This document shows, in pieces, positions 1 through 5,208 of a DNA stretch of 10,606 bases. Position 1 is the first letter of the stretch; every line of letters begins with the position of its first letter. This DNA is from an uncultured Oscillospiraceae bacterium (lineage in GTDB: Bacteria > Bacillota > Clostridia > Oscillospirales > Oscillospiraceae). The notes below the pieces were generated by a model that saw only the letters and a program-made list of their open reading frames with translations, made no database searches and was not told where the DNA came from. Made by a program: the position numbers and the translations under genes. The stretch lies in the NCBI GenBank assembly GCA_910588365.1, contig CAJUQS010000167.1, positions 1-10,606 on the forward strand, given 5' to 3'.

Positions 1-20
1 TGAGATGTTAAACAGGCTCT
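1..20. repeat. End of a small terminal-repeat (MITE-like) element
   Basis: The first 20 bases read, on the minus strand, AGAGCCTGTTTAACATCTCA. This matches the bases at 10452-10471 at 18 of 20 positions, in opposite orientation, and the partial sequence TGAGATATTAAA at the extreme right of the window (10595-10606). The simplest reading is that this is one terminus of a repeat element whose body lies left of the window and whose sister copy follows udp. No transposase is visible. Calling it a MITE is inference from paired inverted ends and small size. Confidence 0.55.
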
Positions 21-29
21 AAGACCATC

Positions 30-97
30 GGGGCTTCCAGCCCCAGGGGACGCTCTGTTACTATTCCTTCGGCGGAAAAGGTACCAAAAGGCCGCCG
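30..97 (+). repeat. Degenerate copy of the hairpin repeat family (R0)
   Basis: A GC hairpin (GGGGCT-TCC-AGCCCC, 30-44) is followed by an imperfect palindrome with arms GTTACTATTCC (57-67) and GGAAAAGGTACC (74-85), then ACCAAAAGGCCGCC. The order GC hairpin, palindrome, ACCAAAA linker matches the better copy at 3954-4048 in plus orientation. The palindrome arms here carry mismatches and the distal hairpin is not clear, so this looks like a decayed member. It faces the minus-oriented copy at 294-381. Confidence 0.4.
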
Positions 98-293
98 GGG
101 GAGTGCCTGCGGTTTTGCCGCGCAGCGATTCGGAGGCCCCCTTGCAGGCTCTGTCCCTTTAAGAGGCCGGCAGGCGGAGTTGGTGGAGAGCCGGACCACT
201 AGATCAGAACCCCGTAGGAAACTCTTGTTCACGGGGCACCGCAGCTCTTCATTTGCAGAGCGTCCCCGAAAACCCCCCGTTTATTTTGGGGTT

Positions 294-324
294 CTTAGGG
301 GCGTATGCCCCTAAGCGCCTTTTT
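294..324 (+). terminator. Intrinsic-terminator-like hairpin upstream of pstC
   Basis: CTTAGGGGC (294-302), loop GTAT and GCCCCTAAG (307-315) make a 9-bp perfect stem, followed after CGCC by five T residues (320-324). The equivalent hairpin occurs before phoB at 4370-4400. It sits about 185 nt before the pstC start, so it would either end transcription arriving from upstream or act as an attenuator. Which of these applies cannot be decided from sequence. Confidence 0.55.
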
Positions 325-381
325 GTGTTACTTTTTGTGCGCACAAAAAGTAACCGCAGGGTCCGGGGCTGCGTAAACCCC
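294..381 (-). repeat. Hairpin repeat copy R1 (minus orientation)
   Basis: The core is a perfect 28-nt palindrome at 327-354 with half-site GTTACTTTTTGTGC. Read on the minus strand it is followed by a CACAAAAAGGCG linker and the CTTAGGGGC hairpin (294-315), and preceded by a GC-rich segment (363-381). This is the same order of parts as the copies at 3954-4048 and 4366-4455. Confidence 0.7.
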
Positions 382-508
382 GTCTGACTCGCGTCATTGT
401 GCCTGCGGCCCAACGACTGCTCAGGCGACGCAAGCGCCGCCTTGGAAAAGCCGACCCCCATTATCCAACAACCAAAAACAACGCCTCATTTGAAGAAAGG
501 GTAAAACC

Positions 509-1459
509 ATGACAAACCGAACGACAACCGCCCCCTTCAGCGGGGCGTCGGCCCGGCGGACCACCCTTCCCCCAAGGACGCACCGCGCTAAAGTGAAAGC
601 GGCGGAAAAAACCATGCAGATTGTCTTTCTGCTGTGCGCCCTGGTGGCGGTAGCCTTTGTGCTGCTGATATCAATGTACCTGATTCTCTCCGGCCTGCCC
701 GCCATCCGGGAGGTGGGGCTTCGGGAGTTCCTCTTTGGCCGGACCTGGGCCTCCACCAGAGCGGAGGACCCCCGCTTTGGCATCCTGCCCATGATGCTCA
801 CCTCCATCTACGGCGCGGCGGGCGCCATCGTGCTGGGAGTGCCCCTGGGATTTTTCACGGCGGTGTTCCTGGCCAAGGCGGCCCCGTCCCGGCTGGCGGC
901 CGTCATCCGCCCGGCGGTGAACCTGCTGGCGGGCATCCCCTCGGTGGTCTACGGCCTGGTGGGCATGACGGTGCTGGTGCCTCTGCTGCGGGAGAAGCTG
1001 GACCTGCCCGCCGGGGACAGCCTGCTGGCGGCCGTTATCGTGCTGGCGGTGATGATTCTGCCCTCGGTGATCTCCGTATCCGAGGCCGCGCTGTCGGCGG
1101 TGCCCCGGGAGTACGAGGAGGCCAGCCTGGCGCTGGGAGCCACGGCGATGGAGACGTACCTGCGCGTCACCGCACCGGCCGCCCGGAGCGGCATCGCGGC
1201 GGCGGTGGTGCTGGGGGTGGGCCGGGCTATCGGCGAGGCCATGGCCATCCTCATGGTGGCCGGAAACGTGGCCAACATGCCCTCCCTGTTCTCCAGCGTC
1301 CGCTTCCTCACCACCGGCATCGCCATTGAGATGAACTATGCCGCCCCGGGAAGCCTCCAGCGGCAGGCCCTGTTCTCCATCGGCCTCGTGCTGTTCCTGT
1401 TCATCATGCTCATCAATGTACTGCTCAACCTGGTTCTGAAGGGAGACAAGAGAAAATGA
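509..1459 (+). CDS. pstC: Phosphate ABC transporter permease PstC
   Basis: One of the two membrane subunits of the high-affinity phosphate importer PstSCAB in the cytoplasmic membrane. The 316-residue product has about six hydrophobic segments (around residues 37-61, 92-120, 134-160, 171-192, 228-250 and 286-310). It carries the permease loop that contacts the ATPase, EYEEASLALGA at 201-211, followed by the PstC-typical GVGRAIGEAMAILM stretch. Length fits the family. The start has a good ribosome binding site (GAAAGGG, 495-501) seven bases ahead. The first ~35 residues are a hydrophilic, Thr/Arg-rich tail; an internal ATG at 614 would remove it but lacks comparable support. The gene overlaps pstA by four bases (ATGA), so translation is probably coupled. 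The usual upstream partner pstS is not in the window. Confidence 0.95.
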   Translation: MTNRTTTAPFSGASARRTTLPPRTHRAKVKAAEKTMQIVFLLCALVAVAFVLLISMYLILSGLPAIREVGLREFLFGRTWASTRAEDPRFGILPMMLTSIYGAAGAIVLGVPLGFFTAVFLAKAAPSRLAAVIRPAVNLLAGIPSVVYGLVGMTVLVPLLREKLDLPAGDSLLAAVIVLAVMILPSVISVSEAALSAVPREYEEASLALGATAMETYLRVTAPAARSGIAAAVVLGVGRAIGEAMAILMVAGNVANMPSLFSSVRFLTTGIAIEMNYAAPGSLQRQALFSIGLVLFLFIMLINVLLNLVLKGDKRK

Positions 1460-2322
1460 CCGCAAAGACCGCCCTCTCACCCCGCCGCCGTCTCTACAAC
1501 GGCGCGGTCCGTCTGACGCTGTGGCTGAGCGCCGGGCTCACCTGCGCCCTGCTGCTGTTTCTCATCGGGTATATCCTCTTTCGCGGCGCGCCGGGCGTCA
1601 GCCTGGAGCTGCTGACCAGCCAGGAGAGCATCCTGAACGGCACCGTGGGCATCCTGCCCAGCATCGTCAACACCCTCTGCGTCATCCTCGTCTCCCTGGC
1701 CATCGCACTGCCCCTGGGGGTGGGGGCCGCGGTGTACCTGACCGAGTACGCCCCCAGCCGCCGTCTGGCGGGGGCGGTGGAATTCGCCGCCGAGACCCTG
1801 GCGGGCATCCCCTCCATCCTCTACGCTATGGTGGGCGTGATCCTGTTCTGTACGGTCCTGGGCCTCCAGAAGACCCTGCTGGCCGGTGCCCTGACATTGG
1901 TGATCATGACCCTGCCCACCATCATCCGCACCACCCAGGAGAGCCTGCGGACCGTGCCCCAGTCCTACCGGGAGGGCGCTCTGGGCCTGGGCTCCGGCAG
2001 GTGGCACATGATCCGCACCGTGGTGCTACCCTCCTCGGTGGACGGCATCGTCACCGGCTGCATCCTGGCCGTTGGCCGGGTGGTGGGGGAGAGCGCGGTG
2101 CTCATGTACACCGCCGGCCTCTCCACCGCCATGCAGGACTTTTCCACCATCCAGGGCATCATGCGCGCCTCCGGCTCCACCCTGACGGTGGCACTCTACG
2201 TCTACGCCAAGGAGCGGGCGGACTTTGCCATCGCCTTCTCCATCGCCACCATCCTGCTGGCGCTGACGGTGGTCATCAACCTGGCCGCCGGATTCGCCGG
2301 CTGGCGGCTGAAACGCAGGTAG
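1456..2322 (+). CDS. pstA: Phosphate ABC transporter permease PstA
   Basis: Second membrane subunit of the PstSCAB phosphate importer, pairing with PstC to form the channel. The 288-residue protein has hydrophobic segments near 20-42, 66-95, 116-136, 139-156, 196-220 and 256-280. It has a cytoplasmic ATPase-contact loop, YREGALGLGSGRW at 171-183, followed by the PstA-like AVGRVVGESAVLMYTAG (205-221). Length is normal for PstA. Its ATG overlaps the TGA of pstC. The operon is then interrupted: instead of the usual few bases, 212 nt containing two inverted hairpin repeats separate its stop from pstB, the first beginning 12 nt after the stop codon. This could lower or uncouple expression of pstB relative to pstCA; that is inference. 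Confidence 0.95.
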   Translation: MTAKTALSPRRRLYNGAVRLTLWLSAGLTCALLLFLIGYILFRGAPGVSLELLTSQESILNGTVGILPSIVNTLCVILVSLAIALPLGVGAAVYLTEYAPSRRLAGAVEFAAETLAGIPSILYAMVGVILFCTVLGLQKTLLAGALTLVIMTLPTIIRTTQESLRTVPQSYREGALGLGSGRWHMIRTVVLPSSVDGIVTGCILAVGRVVGESAVLMYTAGLSTAMQDFSTIQGIMRASGSTLTVALYVYAKERADFAIAFSIATILLALTVVINLAAGFAGWRLKRR

Positions 2323-2333
2323 ACACTGTATTC

Positions 2334-2393
2334 ATACTTTTTCTTGAAAGAAAAAGTATCAAAAAGAACTTTTTTCGCAAAACTTCGTTTTGC
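2334..2393 (+). repeat. Hairpin repeat copy R2 (plus orientation), after pstA
   Basis: A 12-bp perfect stem, ATACTTTTTCTT / AAGAAAAAGTAT (2334-2359, loop GA), is followed by the linker CAAAAAGAACTTTTTTC and a 7-bp hairpin GCAAAAC-TTC-GTTTTGC (2377-2393), then TTATCTTTT. It is very similar to the copy after proS (7956-8020), and in both cases the long palindrome lies nearest the stop codon of the preceding gene. A transcript would form two stacked hairpins, so terminator, pause or 3'-end protection roles are possible. Confidence 0.75.
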
Positions 2394-2442
2394 TTATCTT
2401 TTGTACTTGAAGTTTGATCCATCTGTCCCTCGCCATCCATAA

Positions 2443-2504
2443 GCGAAGCAAAGCTTCGCGCGAAGGTTTTCTTTTGATTCTTTTCTTTTGCAAAAGAAAA
2501 GAAT
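2443..2504 (-). repeat. Hairpin repeat copy R3 (minus orientation), before pstB
   Basis: A perfect 28-nt palindrome with half-site ATTCTTTTCTTTTG lies at 2477-2504. On the minus strand it is followed by CAAAAGAAAACCTTCGC and a hairpin GCGAAGC / GCTTCGC (2443-2459, loop 3). It has the same architecture as R2 but faces it, with about 50 nt between the two inner hairpins. The stem sequences differ from those of R2 while pairing is complete, which suggests that the structure is what is maintained. Confidence 0.7.
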
Positions 2505-2534
2505 GTATACCTCTAAGAGAGAAAGGGAGCAGCT

Positions 2535-3296
2535 ATGACAGAGCAAGCGATACTGCAGGCCAGGGACCTGGATTTCTACTACGGCCAGTCCCAGGCGCTC
2601 AAGCACATCACCATGGACATTCCGGCGTGTAAGGCCACGGCCCTCATCGGCCCCTCCGGCTGCGGAAAGTCCACCTTCCTGCGCACCATCAACCGGATGA
2701 ACGATCTCGTGGAGGGGACGAGGGTGGCGGGTTCCCTGACCTTCCACGGCCAGGAGATTTACTCCGCCGGCCAGGACGTGACGGCGCTGCGGCGGCAGAT
2801 CGGCATGGTCTTTCAGAAGCCCAACCCCTTCCCCATGTCCATCTACGACAACGTGGCCTACGGCCCCCGGACACACGGGGAGCGGGACAGGCGGCGGCTG
2901 GACGAGCTGGTGGAGAGCTCGCTGCGCTCCGCCGCCATCTGGGACGAGGTGAAGGACCGGCTGAAAAAGAGCGCCCTGGGCCTCTCCGGCGGACAGCAGC
3001 AGCGTCTGTGCATCGCCAGGGCCCTGGCGGTGGAGCCGGAGGTGCTGCTGATGGACGAGGCCACCAGCGCCCTGGACCCCATCTCCACGGCCAAGATCGA
3101 GGATCTGATCGGCGCGCTCAAGGAGCGCTACACCATTGTCATGGTGACACACAATATGCAGCAGGCCGCCCGGATCTCCGACCGGACCGCCTTTTTCCTG
3201 GCGGGGGAGCTGGTGGAGTTCAGCGGGACGGAGCGGCTGTTCTCCATGCCCCGGGACCAGCGGACGGAGGATTACATCACCGGGAGGTTTGGCTGA
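2535..3296 (+). CDS. pstB: Phosphate import ATP-binding protein PstB
   Basis: ATPase subunit that powers phosphate import through PstC/PstA; cytoplasmic and membrane-associated. All ABC motifs are present in the 253-residue product: Walker A GPSGCGKST (39-47), a Q-loop in the MVFQKPNPFPMS stretch, signature LSGGQQQRLCIARAL (150-164), Walker B VLLMDEATSALD (170-181) and the switch histidine in VTHNMQQAARISD (H206). The PNPFP segment after the Q-loop is typical of PstB. Length is standard. The start is preceded by AAAGGGAG. Its stop shares one base with the phoU start (TGATG), indicating tight coupling to phoU. It is separated from pstA by a repeat-filled gap in which I see no convincing promoter, so read-through from pstCA is the likely source of transcript. 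Confidence 0.97.
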   Translation: MTEQAILQARDLDFYYGQSQALKHITMDIPACKATALIGPSGCGKSTFLRTINRMNDLVEGTRVAGSLTFHGQEIYSAGQDVTALRRQIGMVFQKPNPFPMSIYDNVAYGPRTHGERDRRRLDELVESSLRSAAIWDEVKDRLKKSALGLSGGQQQRLCIARALAVEPEVLLMDEATSALDPISTAKIEDLIGALKERYTIVMVTHNMQQAARISDRTAFFLAGELVEFSGTERLFSMPRDQRTEDYITGRFG

Positions 3297-3934
3297 TGCG
3301 GAGCAGATTTGACCAGCAGCTGGAGCGGCTGCACCTGGAGCTGACGCGGATGGGGGCCCAGTGCGAGCAGGCCATCGCGGCGGGCATCAAGGCCCTTCTG
3401 GAGGACGATGACGAAATGGCCGGAGAGGCCATCGCCATTGAGCGGGAGATTGACCAGCAGGAGCGGGAGATTGAAAGCCTGTGTATGAAGCTGCTTTTGC
3501 AGCAGCAGCCGGTGGCCCGGGATCTGCGCATGGTGTCCTCGGCGCTGAAGATGATCTCCGACATGGAGCGCATCGGGGATCAGGCGGCGGATATCGCCGA
3601 GATTACCCGGCACATCGGCGGCGCGCCCCTGCCGGGGCAGGTCCGCCTGAAGGAGATGGCCCAGGCGGCCGCCAAAATGGTGGCCGGAAGCGTGGACGCC
3701 TTTGTAAAAAGGGATTTGAATTTGGCGGGAAGCGTGATACAATATGACGATGTAGTGGACGAGCTGTTCGTGCGCATCAAGGAGGAGCTGACGGAGCTCA
3801 TCCGCCGGGACGCCTCCAGCGCGGAGGAGGCCTTGGATCTTTTGATGATCGCCAAGTATCTGGAGCGGATCGGGGATCATGCGGTGAACTTGGCGGAGTG
3901 GGTGGAGTACTCCATCACCGGGAACAAAAAGTGA
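3296..3934 (+). CDS. phoU: Phosphate signalling regulator PhoU
   Basis: PhoU links the Pst transporter to the sensor kinase PhoR and restrains phosphate uptake and PhoB activation when phosphate is plentiful. The 212-residue, mostly helical product has the two expected PhoU repeats, each with the metal-binding helix signature: MISDMERIGDQAADIAE (86-102) and MIAKYLERIGDHAVNLAE (184-201). Length matches the family (about 210-240). The ATG at 3296 overlaps the pstB stop by one base. An open frame extends upstream inside pstB, but that extension is only the other reading frame of pstB. Codons around 3700-3760 are unusually AT-rich and contain a promoter-like sequence, described separately. Confidence 0.95.
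   Translation: MRSRFDQQLERLHLELTRMGAQCEQAIAAGIKALLEDDDEMAGEAIAIEREIDQQEREIESLCMKLLLQQQPVARDLRMVSSALKMISDMERIGDQAADIAEITRHIGGAPLPGQVRLKEMAQAAAKMVAGSVDAFVKRDLNLAGSVIQYDDVVDELFVRIKEELTELIRRDASSAEEALDLLMIAKYLERIGDHAVNLAEWVEYSITGNKK
3716..3743 (+). promoter_or_regulatory. Possible internal promoter within phoU
   Basis: TTGAAT (3716-3721), 16 bases, then TACAAT (3738-3743) preceded by TG one base before it, giving an extended -10. The run uses AT-rich codons (ttg, aat, ttg, ata, caa, tat, gat, gta) that are uncommon in the rest of this GC-rich gene. It could drive a transcript towards phoB, about 790 nt downstream, but two terminator-like hairpins lie between. This is a sequence match only. Confidence 0.3.
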
Positions 3935-3953
3935 GCTTTCCGCTCTCGGCCAA

Positions 3954-4048
3954 GTGGGGGCTCCGCGCCCCCACACCCCGCGGTTACTTTTTGTGCAGAC
4001 AAAAAGTAACCAAAAAACTGCCCAGGGGCTTCGCCCCTTGGGAATCCC
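3954..4048 (+). repeat. Hairpin repeat copy R4 (plus orientation), after phoU
   Basis: Order of parts: GC hairpin GTGGGGGC / GCCCCCAC (3954-3974), spacer ACCCCGC, long hairpin with 13-bp arms GGTTACTTTTTGT and ACAAAAAGTAACC (3982-4011, loop GCAG), linker AAAAAACTG, and hairpin CCCAGGGGC-TTC-GCCCCTTGGG (4021-4042). Its inverted partner at 4366-4455 is nearly identical from CACCCCGC through AAAAAA, with only two or three differences over about 55 bases. The pair therefore looks like long terminal inverted repeats bounding about 500 bp. Confidence 0.75.
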
Positions 4049-4058
4049 CAATTTTTTT
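4021..4058 (+). terminator. Probable terminator of the pst-phoU transcript
   Basis: Hairpin CCCAGGGGC-TTC-GCCCCTTGGG (4021-4042) overlaps an alternative hairpin TTGGG-AATC-CCCAA (4038-4051) that runs straight into seven T residues (4052-4058). Either fold places a stem ahead of a U-tract, as in intrinsic terminators. It lies about 90 nt after the phoU stop. Confidence 0.55.
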
Positions 4059-4365
4059 GTTTATTTGCCCTTTGCTGCAGCTGGTCTGATTCTGCCGATG
4101 GTGCCTGCCCTTCGTCTGCCGGATTTCTGCGTCTACCCACGGGTCCTAACGGAGGTCCCTGCTGTGGCACATCGGTGCATTGCAGGTTTACTGCGCAGCG
4201 ACTCGGAGCGATCTCCATTGCAGGCTCTCTCCCTTTAAGAGGCCGGCAGGCGGAGTTGGTTGACCGCCAGACCGCTAGATCAGAACCCTGTAGGATTGAC
4301 TTGTTCACGGGGCACCGCAGTTCTTGTCTTTCGGAGCGTGTCCGAAAAACCCCCGTTTATTTTAG

Positions 4366-4455
4366 GGTTCTTAGGGGCGGAAGCCCCTAAGCAATTTTTT
4401 GGTTACTTTTTGTTTGCACAAAAAGTAACCGCGGGGTGCGGGGCCGCGTAGGCCC
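4366..4455 (-). repeat. Hairpin repeat copy R5 (minus orientation), before phoB
   Basis: 13-bp arms GGTTACTTTTTGT (4401-4413) and ACAAAAAGTAACC (4418-4430) with loop TTGC. On the minus strand this is preceded by GCACCCCGC and followed by AAAAAATTGC and the CTTAGGGGC / GCCCCTAAG hairpin (4370-4391). It is the inverted partner of the copy at 3954-4048. Confidence 0.75.
4370..4400 (+). terminator. Intrinsic-terminator-like hairpin upstream of phoB
   Basis: A 9-bp perfect stem CTTAGGGGC / GCCCCTAAG with a GGAA (GNRA) tetraloop (4370-4391) is followed by CAA and six T residues (4395-4400). This is a textbook intrinsic terminator in the plus direction, 130 nt before the phoB start. It may stop read-through from pst-phoU or act as an attenuator in the phoB leader. 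Confidence 0.65.
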
Positions 4456-4530
4456 TGTTTGTCTCGCATTATTCGGCAAAGCCGAACGCCTGCGCGGCTC
4501 CCATAAACCACCGAAAAGAAAGGACCACCT

Positions 4531-5208
4531 ATGATCTATTTCGTTGAGGACGACAACAGCATCCGGAAATTAGTCCTGTACTCTCTGACCAGCGCCGGGA
4601 TGGAGGCGGAGGGCTTCGCCCGCCCGGGCGAATTCTGGTCCGCCCTGGACCGGCAGATCCCCCAGGTGGTTCTGCTGGACATCATGCTGCCGGAGGAGGA
4701 CGGCATCTCCATCCTCAAGCGCCTGCGGGCCAGCAGGAAGACAAAACGGCTCCAGGTCATCCTCCTCACCGCCAAGGGCAGCGAGTTCGACAAGGTGGTT
4801 GGCCTGGACGCCGGGGCGGACGACTATGTGGCCAAGCCCTTCGGCATGATGGAGCTGATGGCCCGGGTCCGCTCCGCCCTGCGCCGGGCGGAGGACGCCG
4901 CCCCCTCGGTCCCCATCCTCTCGCTGGGGGAGCTGAGCGTGGACCGGGGCCGCCACCTGGTCCGGGTGGCCGGAGAGGACGTGGCGCTGACGCTCAAGGA
5001 GTTCCAGCTCCTGTGCCTGCTGCTGGAGCGGCCGGGGACCGTGTTCACCCGGGATCAGCTGCTGAGCACCGTCTGGGGCTACGACTTCGACGGGGCCAGC
5101 CGCACTGTGGACGTCCACGTGCGCACCCTCCGGCAGAAGCTGGGGGCGGCGGGGAACCTGGTACAGACCGTGCGGGGCATTGGCTATAAGATCGGGGAGG
5201 CCCCATGA
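4531..5208 (+). CDS. phoB: Phosphate response regulator, PhoB/PhoP (OmpR family)
   Basis: DNA-binding output of the phosphate two-component system. Receiver domain at residues 1-~115: acidic pair D7/D8, phospho-acceptor D50 in LLDIMLP, T80 in LLTAK and the conserved K102 in VAKPF. A winged-helix DNA-binding domain spans ~130-222, including RTVDVHVRTLRQKLG and the C-terminal VRGIGYKI that marks OmpR/PhoB regulators. The 225-residue length is normal. The ATG at 4531 follows AAAGGA by six bases. The last four bases overlap phoR. Its position after pst-phoU supports a role in phosphate limitation rather than another signal. Firmicutes literature often names this protein PhoP. Confidence 0.93.
   Translation: MIYFVEDDNSIRKLVLYSLTSAGMEAEGFARPGEFWSALDRQIPQVVLLDIMLPEEDGISILKRLRASRKTKRLQVILLTAKGSEFDKVVGLDAGADDYVAKPFGMMELMARVRSALRRAEDAAPSVPILSLGELSVDRGRHLVRVAGEDVALTLKEFQLLCLLLERPGTVFTRDQLLSTVWGYDFDGASRTVDVHVRTLRQKLGAAGNLVQTVRGIGYKIGEAP

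Larger units (their letters stand above)
107..393 (+). repeat. ~285-bp intergenic repeat, copy upstream of pstC
   Basis: This stretch aligns with 4181-4468 in direct orientation, offset about 4076, at roughly 80% identity by eye. Highly conserved blocks include 142-184 (42 of 43 identical), CTAGATCAGAACCC, TTGTTCACGGGGCACCGCAG and the TTAGGGGC/GCCCCTAA hairpin. Both copies lie immediately upstream of a phosphate-regulon transcription unit and point the same way. A minus-strand reading frame beginning MNKS at 232 exists in both copies, but it diverges after about 30 codons and its differences are not concentrated at third positions, so I treat the repeat as non-coding. Confidence 0.7.
1..508. 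other. Repeat-filled intergenic region upstream of pstC
   Basis: No convincing gene lies in this 508-nt stretch. It holds, in order, a terminal-repeat end (1-20), a degenerate hairpin repeat (30-97), a ~285-bp sequence shared with the region upstream of phoB (107-393), and within the latter an intrinsic-terminator-like hairpin and a 28-nt perfect palindrome. Bases 394-490 show nothing I can name. I see no convincing sigma-A promoter and no tandem Pho-box-like repeats before pstC. The gene may therefore be transcribed from upstream, probably from a pstS outside the window, or from a promoter I cannot recognise. Confidence 0.6.
4181..4468 (+). repeat. ~285-bp intergenic repeat, copy upstream of phoB
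   Basis: Direct-orientation partner of 107-393. The two copies share conserved blocks (for example 4218-4260 with one mismatch, and TTGTTCACGGGGCACCGCAG) separated by variable patches, a pattern seen in structured RNAs as well as in ageing repeats. Each ends with a TTAGGGGC/GCCCCTAA hairpin plus T-tract and a long palindrome, 60-190 nt before the downstream start codon. Confidence 0.7.
3935..4530. other. Repeat-filled intergenic region between phoU and phoB
   Basis: This 596-nt gap has no supported gene. It holds a plus-oriented hairpin repeat (3954-4048), a terminator-like segment (4021-4058), an unassigned stretch (4059-4180) and a repeat shared with the pstC upstream region (4181-4468) that ends in a minus-oriented hairpin repeat (4366-4455). 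Immediately upstream of phoB are two small hairpins (GGGCC/GGCCC and TTCGGC-AAA-GCCGAA) and a ribosome binding site, but no clear promoter. Confidence 0.6.

Noticed and set aside
8..232. Minus-strand frame starting MNKS, with a similar one starting at 4308
   Set aside because: The similarity follows from the shared non-coding repeat. The copies diverge after about 30 codons, changes are not concentrated at third positions, starts are GTG without a good ribosome binding site, and the frames run through hairpins.
394..508. Pho-box or sigma-A promoter for pstC
   Set aside because: No TTxACA-type repeats at about 11-nt spacing and no properly spaced -35/-10 pair could be found; TTGGAA and TATCCA near 450-475 are too close together.
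2474..2511. Promoter for pstB (TTGATT ... TATACC)
   Set aside because: The spacing is about 26 nt and the sequence is explained by the palindrome of the hairpin repeat.
3008..3295. N-terminal extension of phoU inside pstB
   Set aside because: The upstream part of the frame overlaps the conserved pstB signature and Walker B regions out of frame; PhoU similarity begins at the ATG at 3296.
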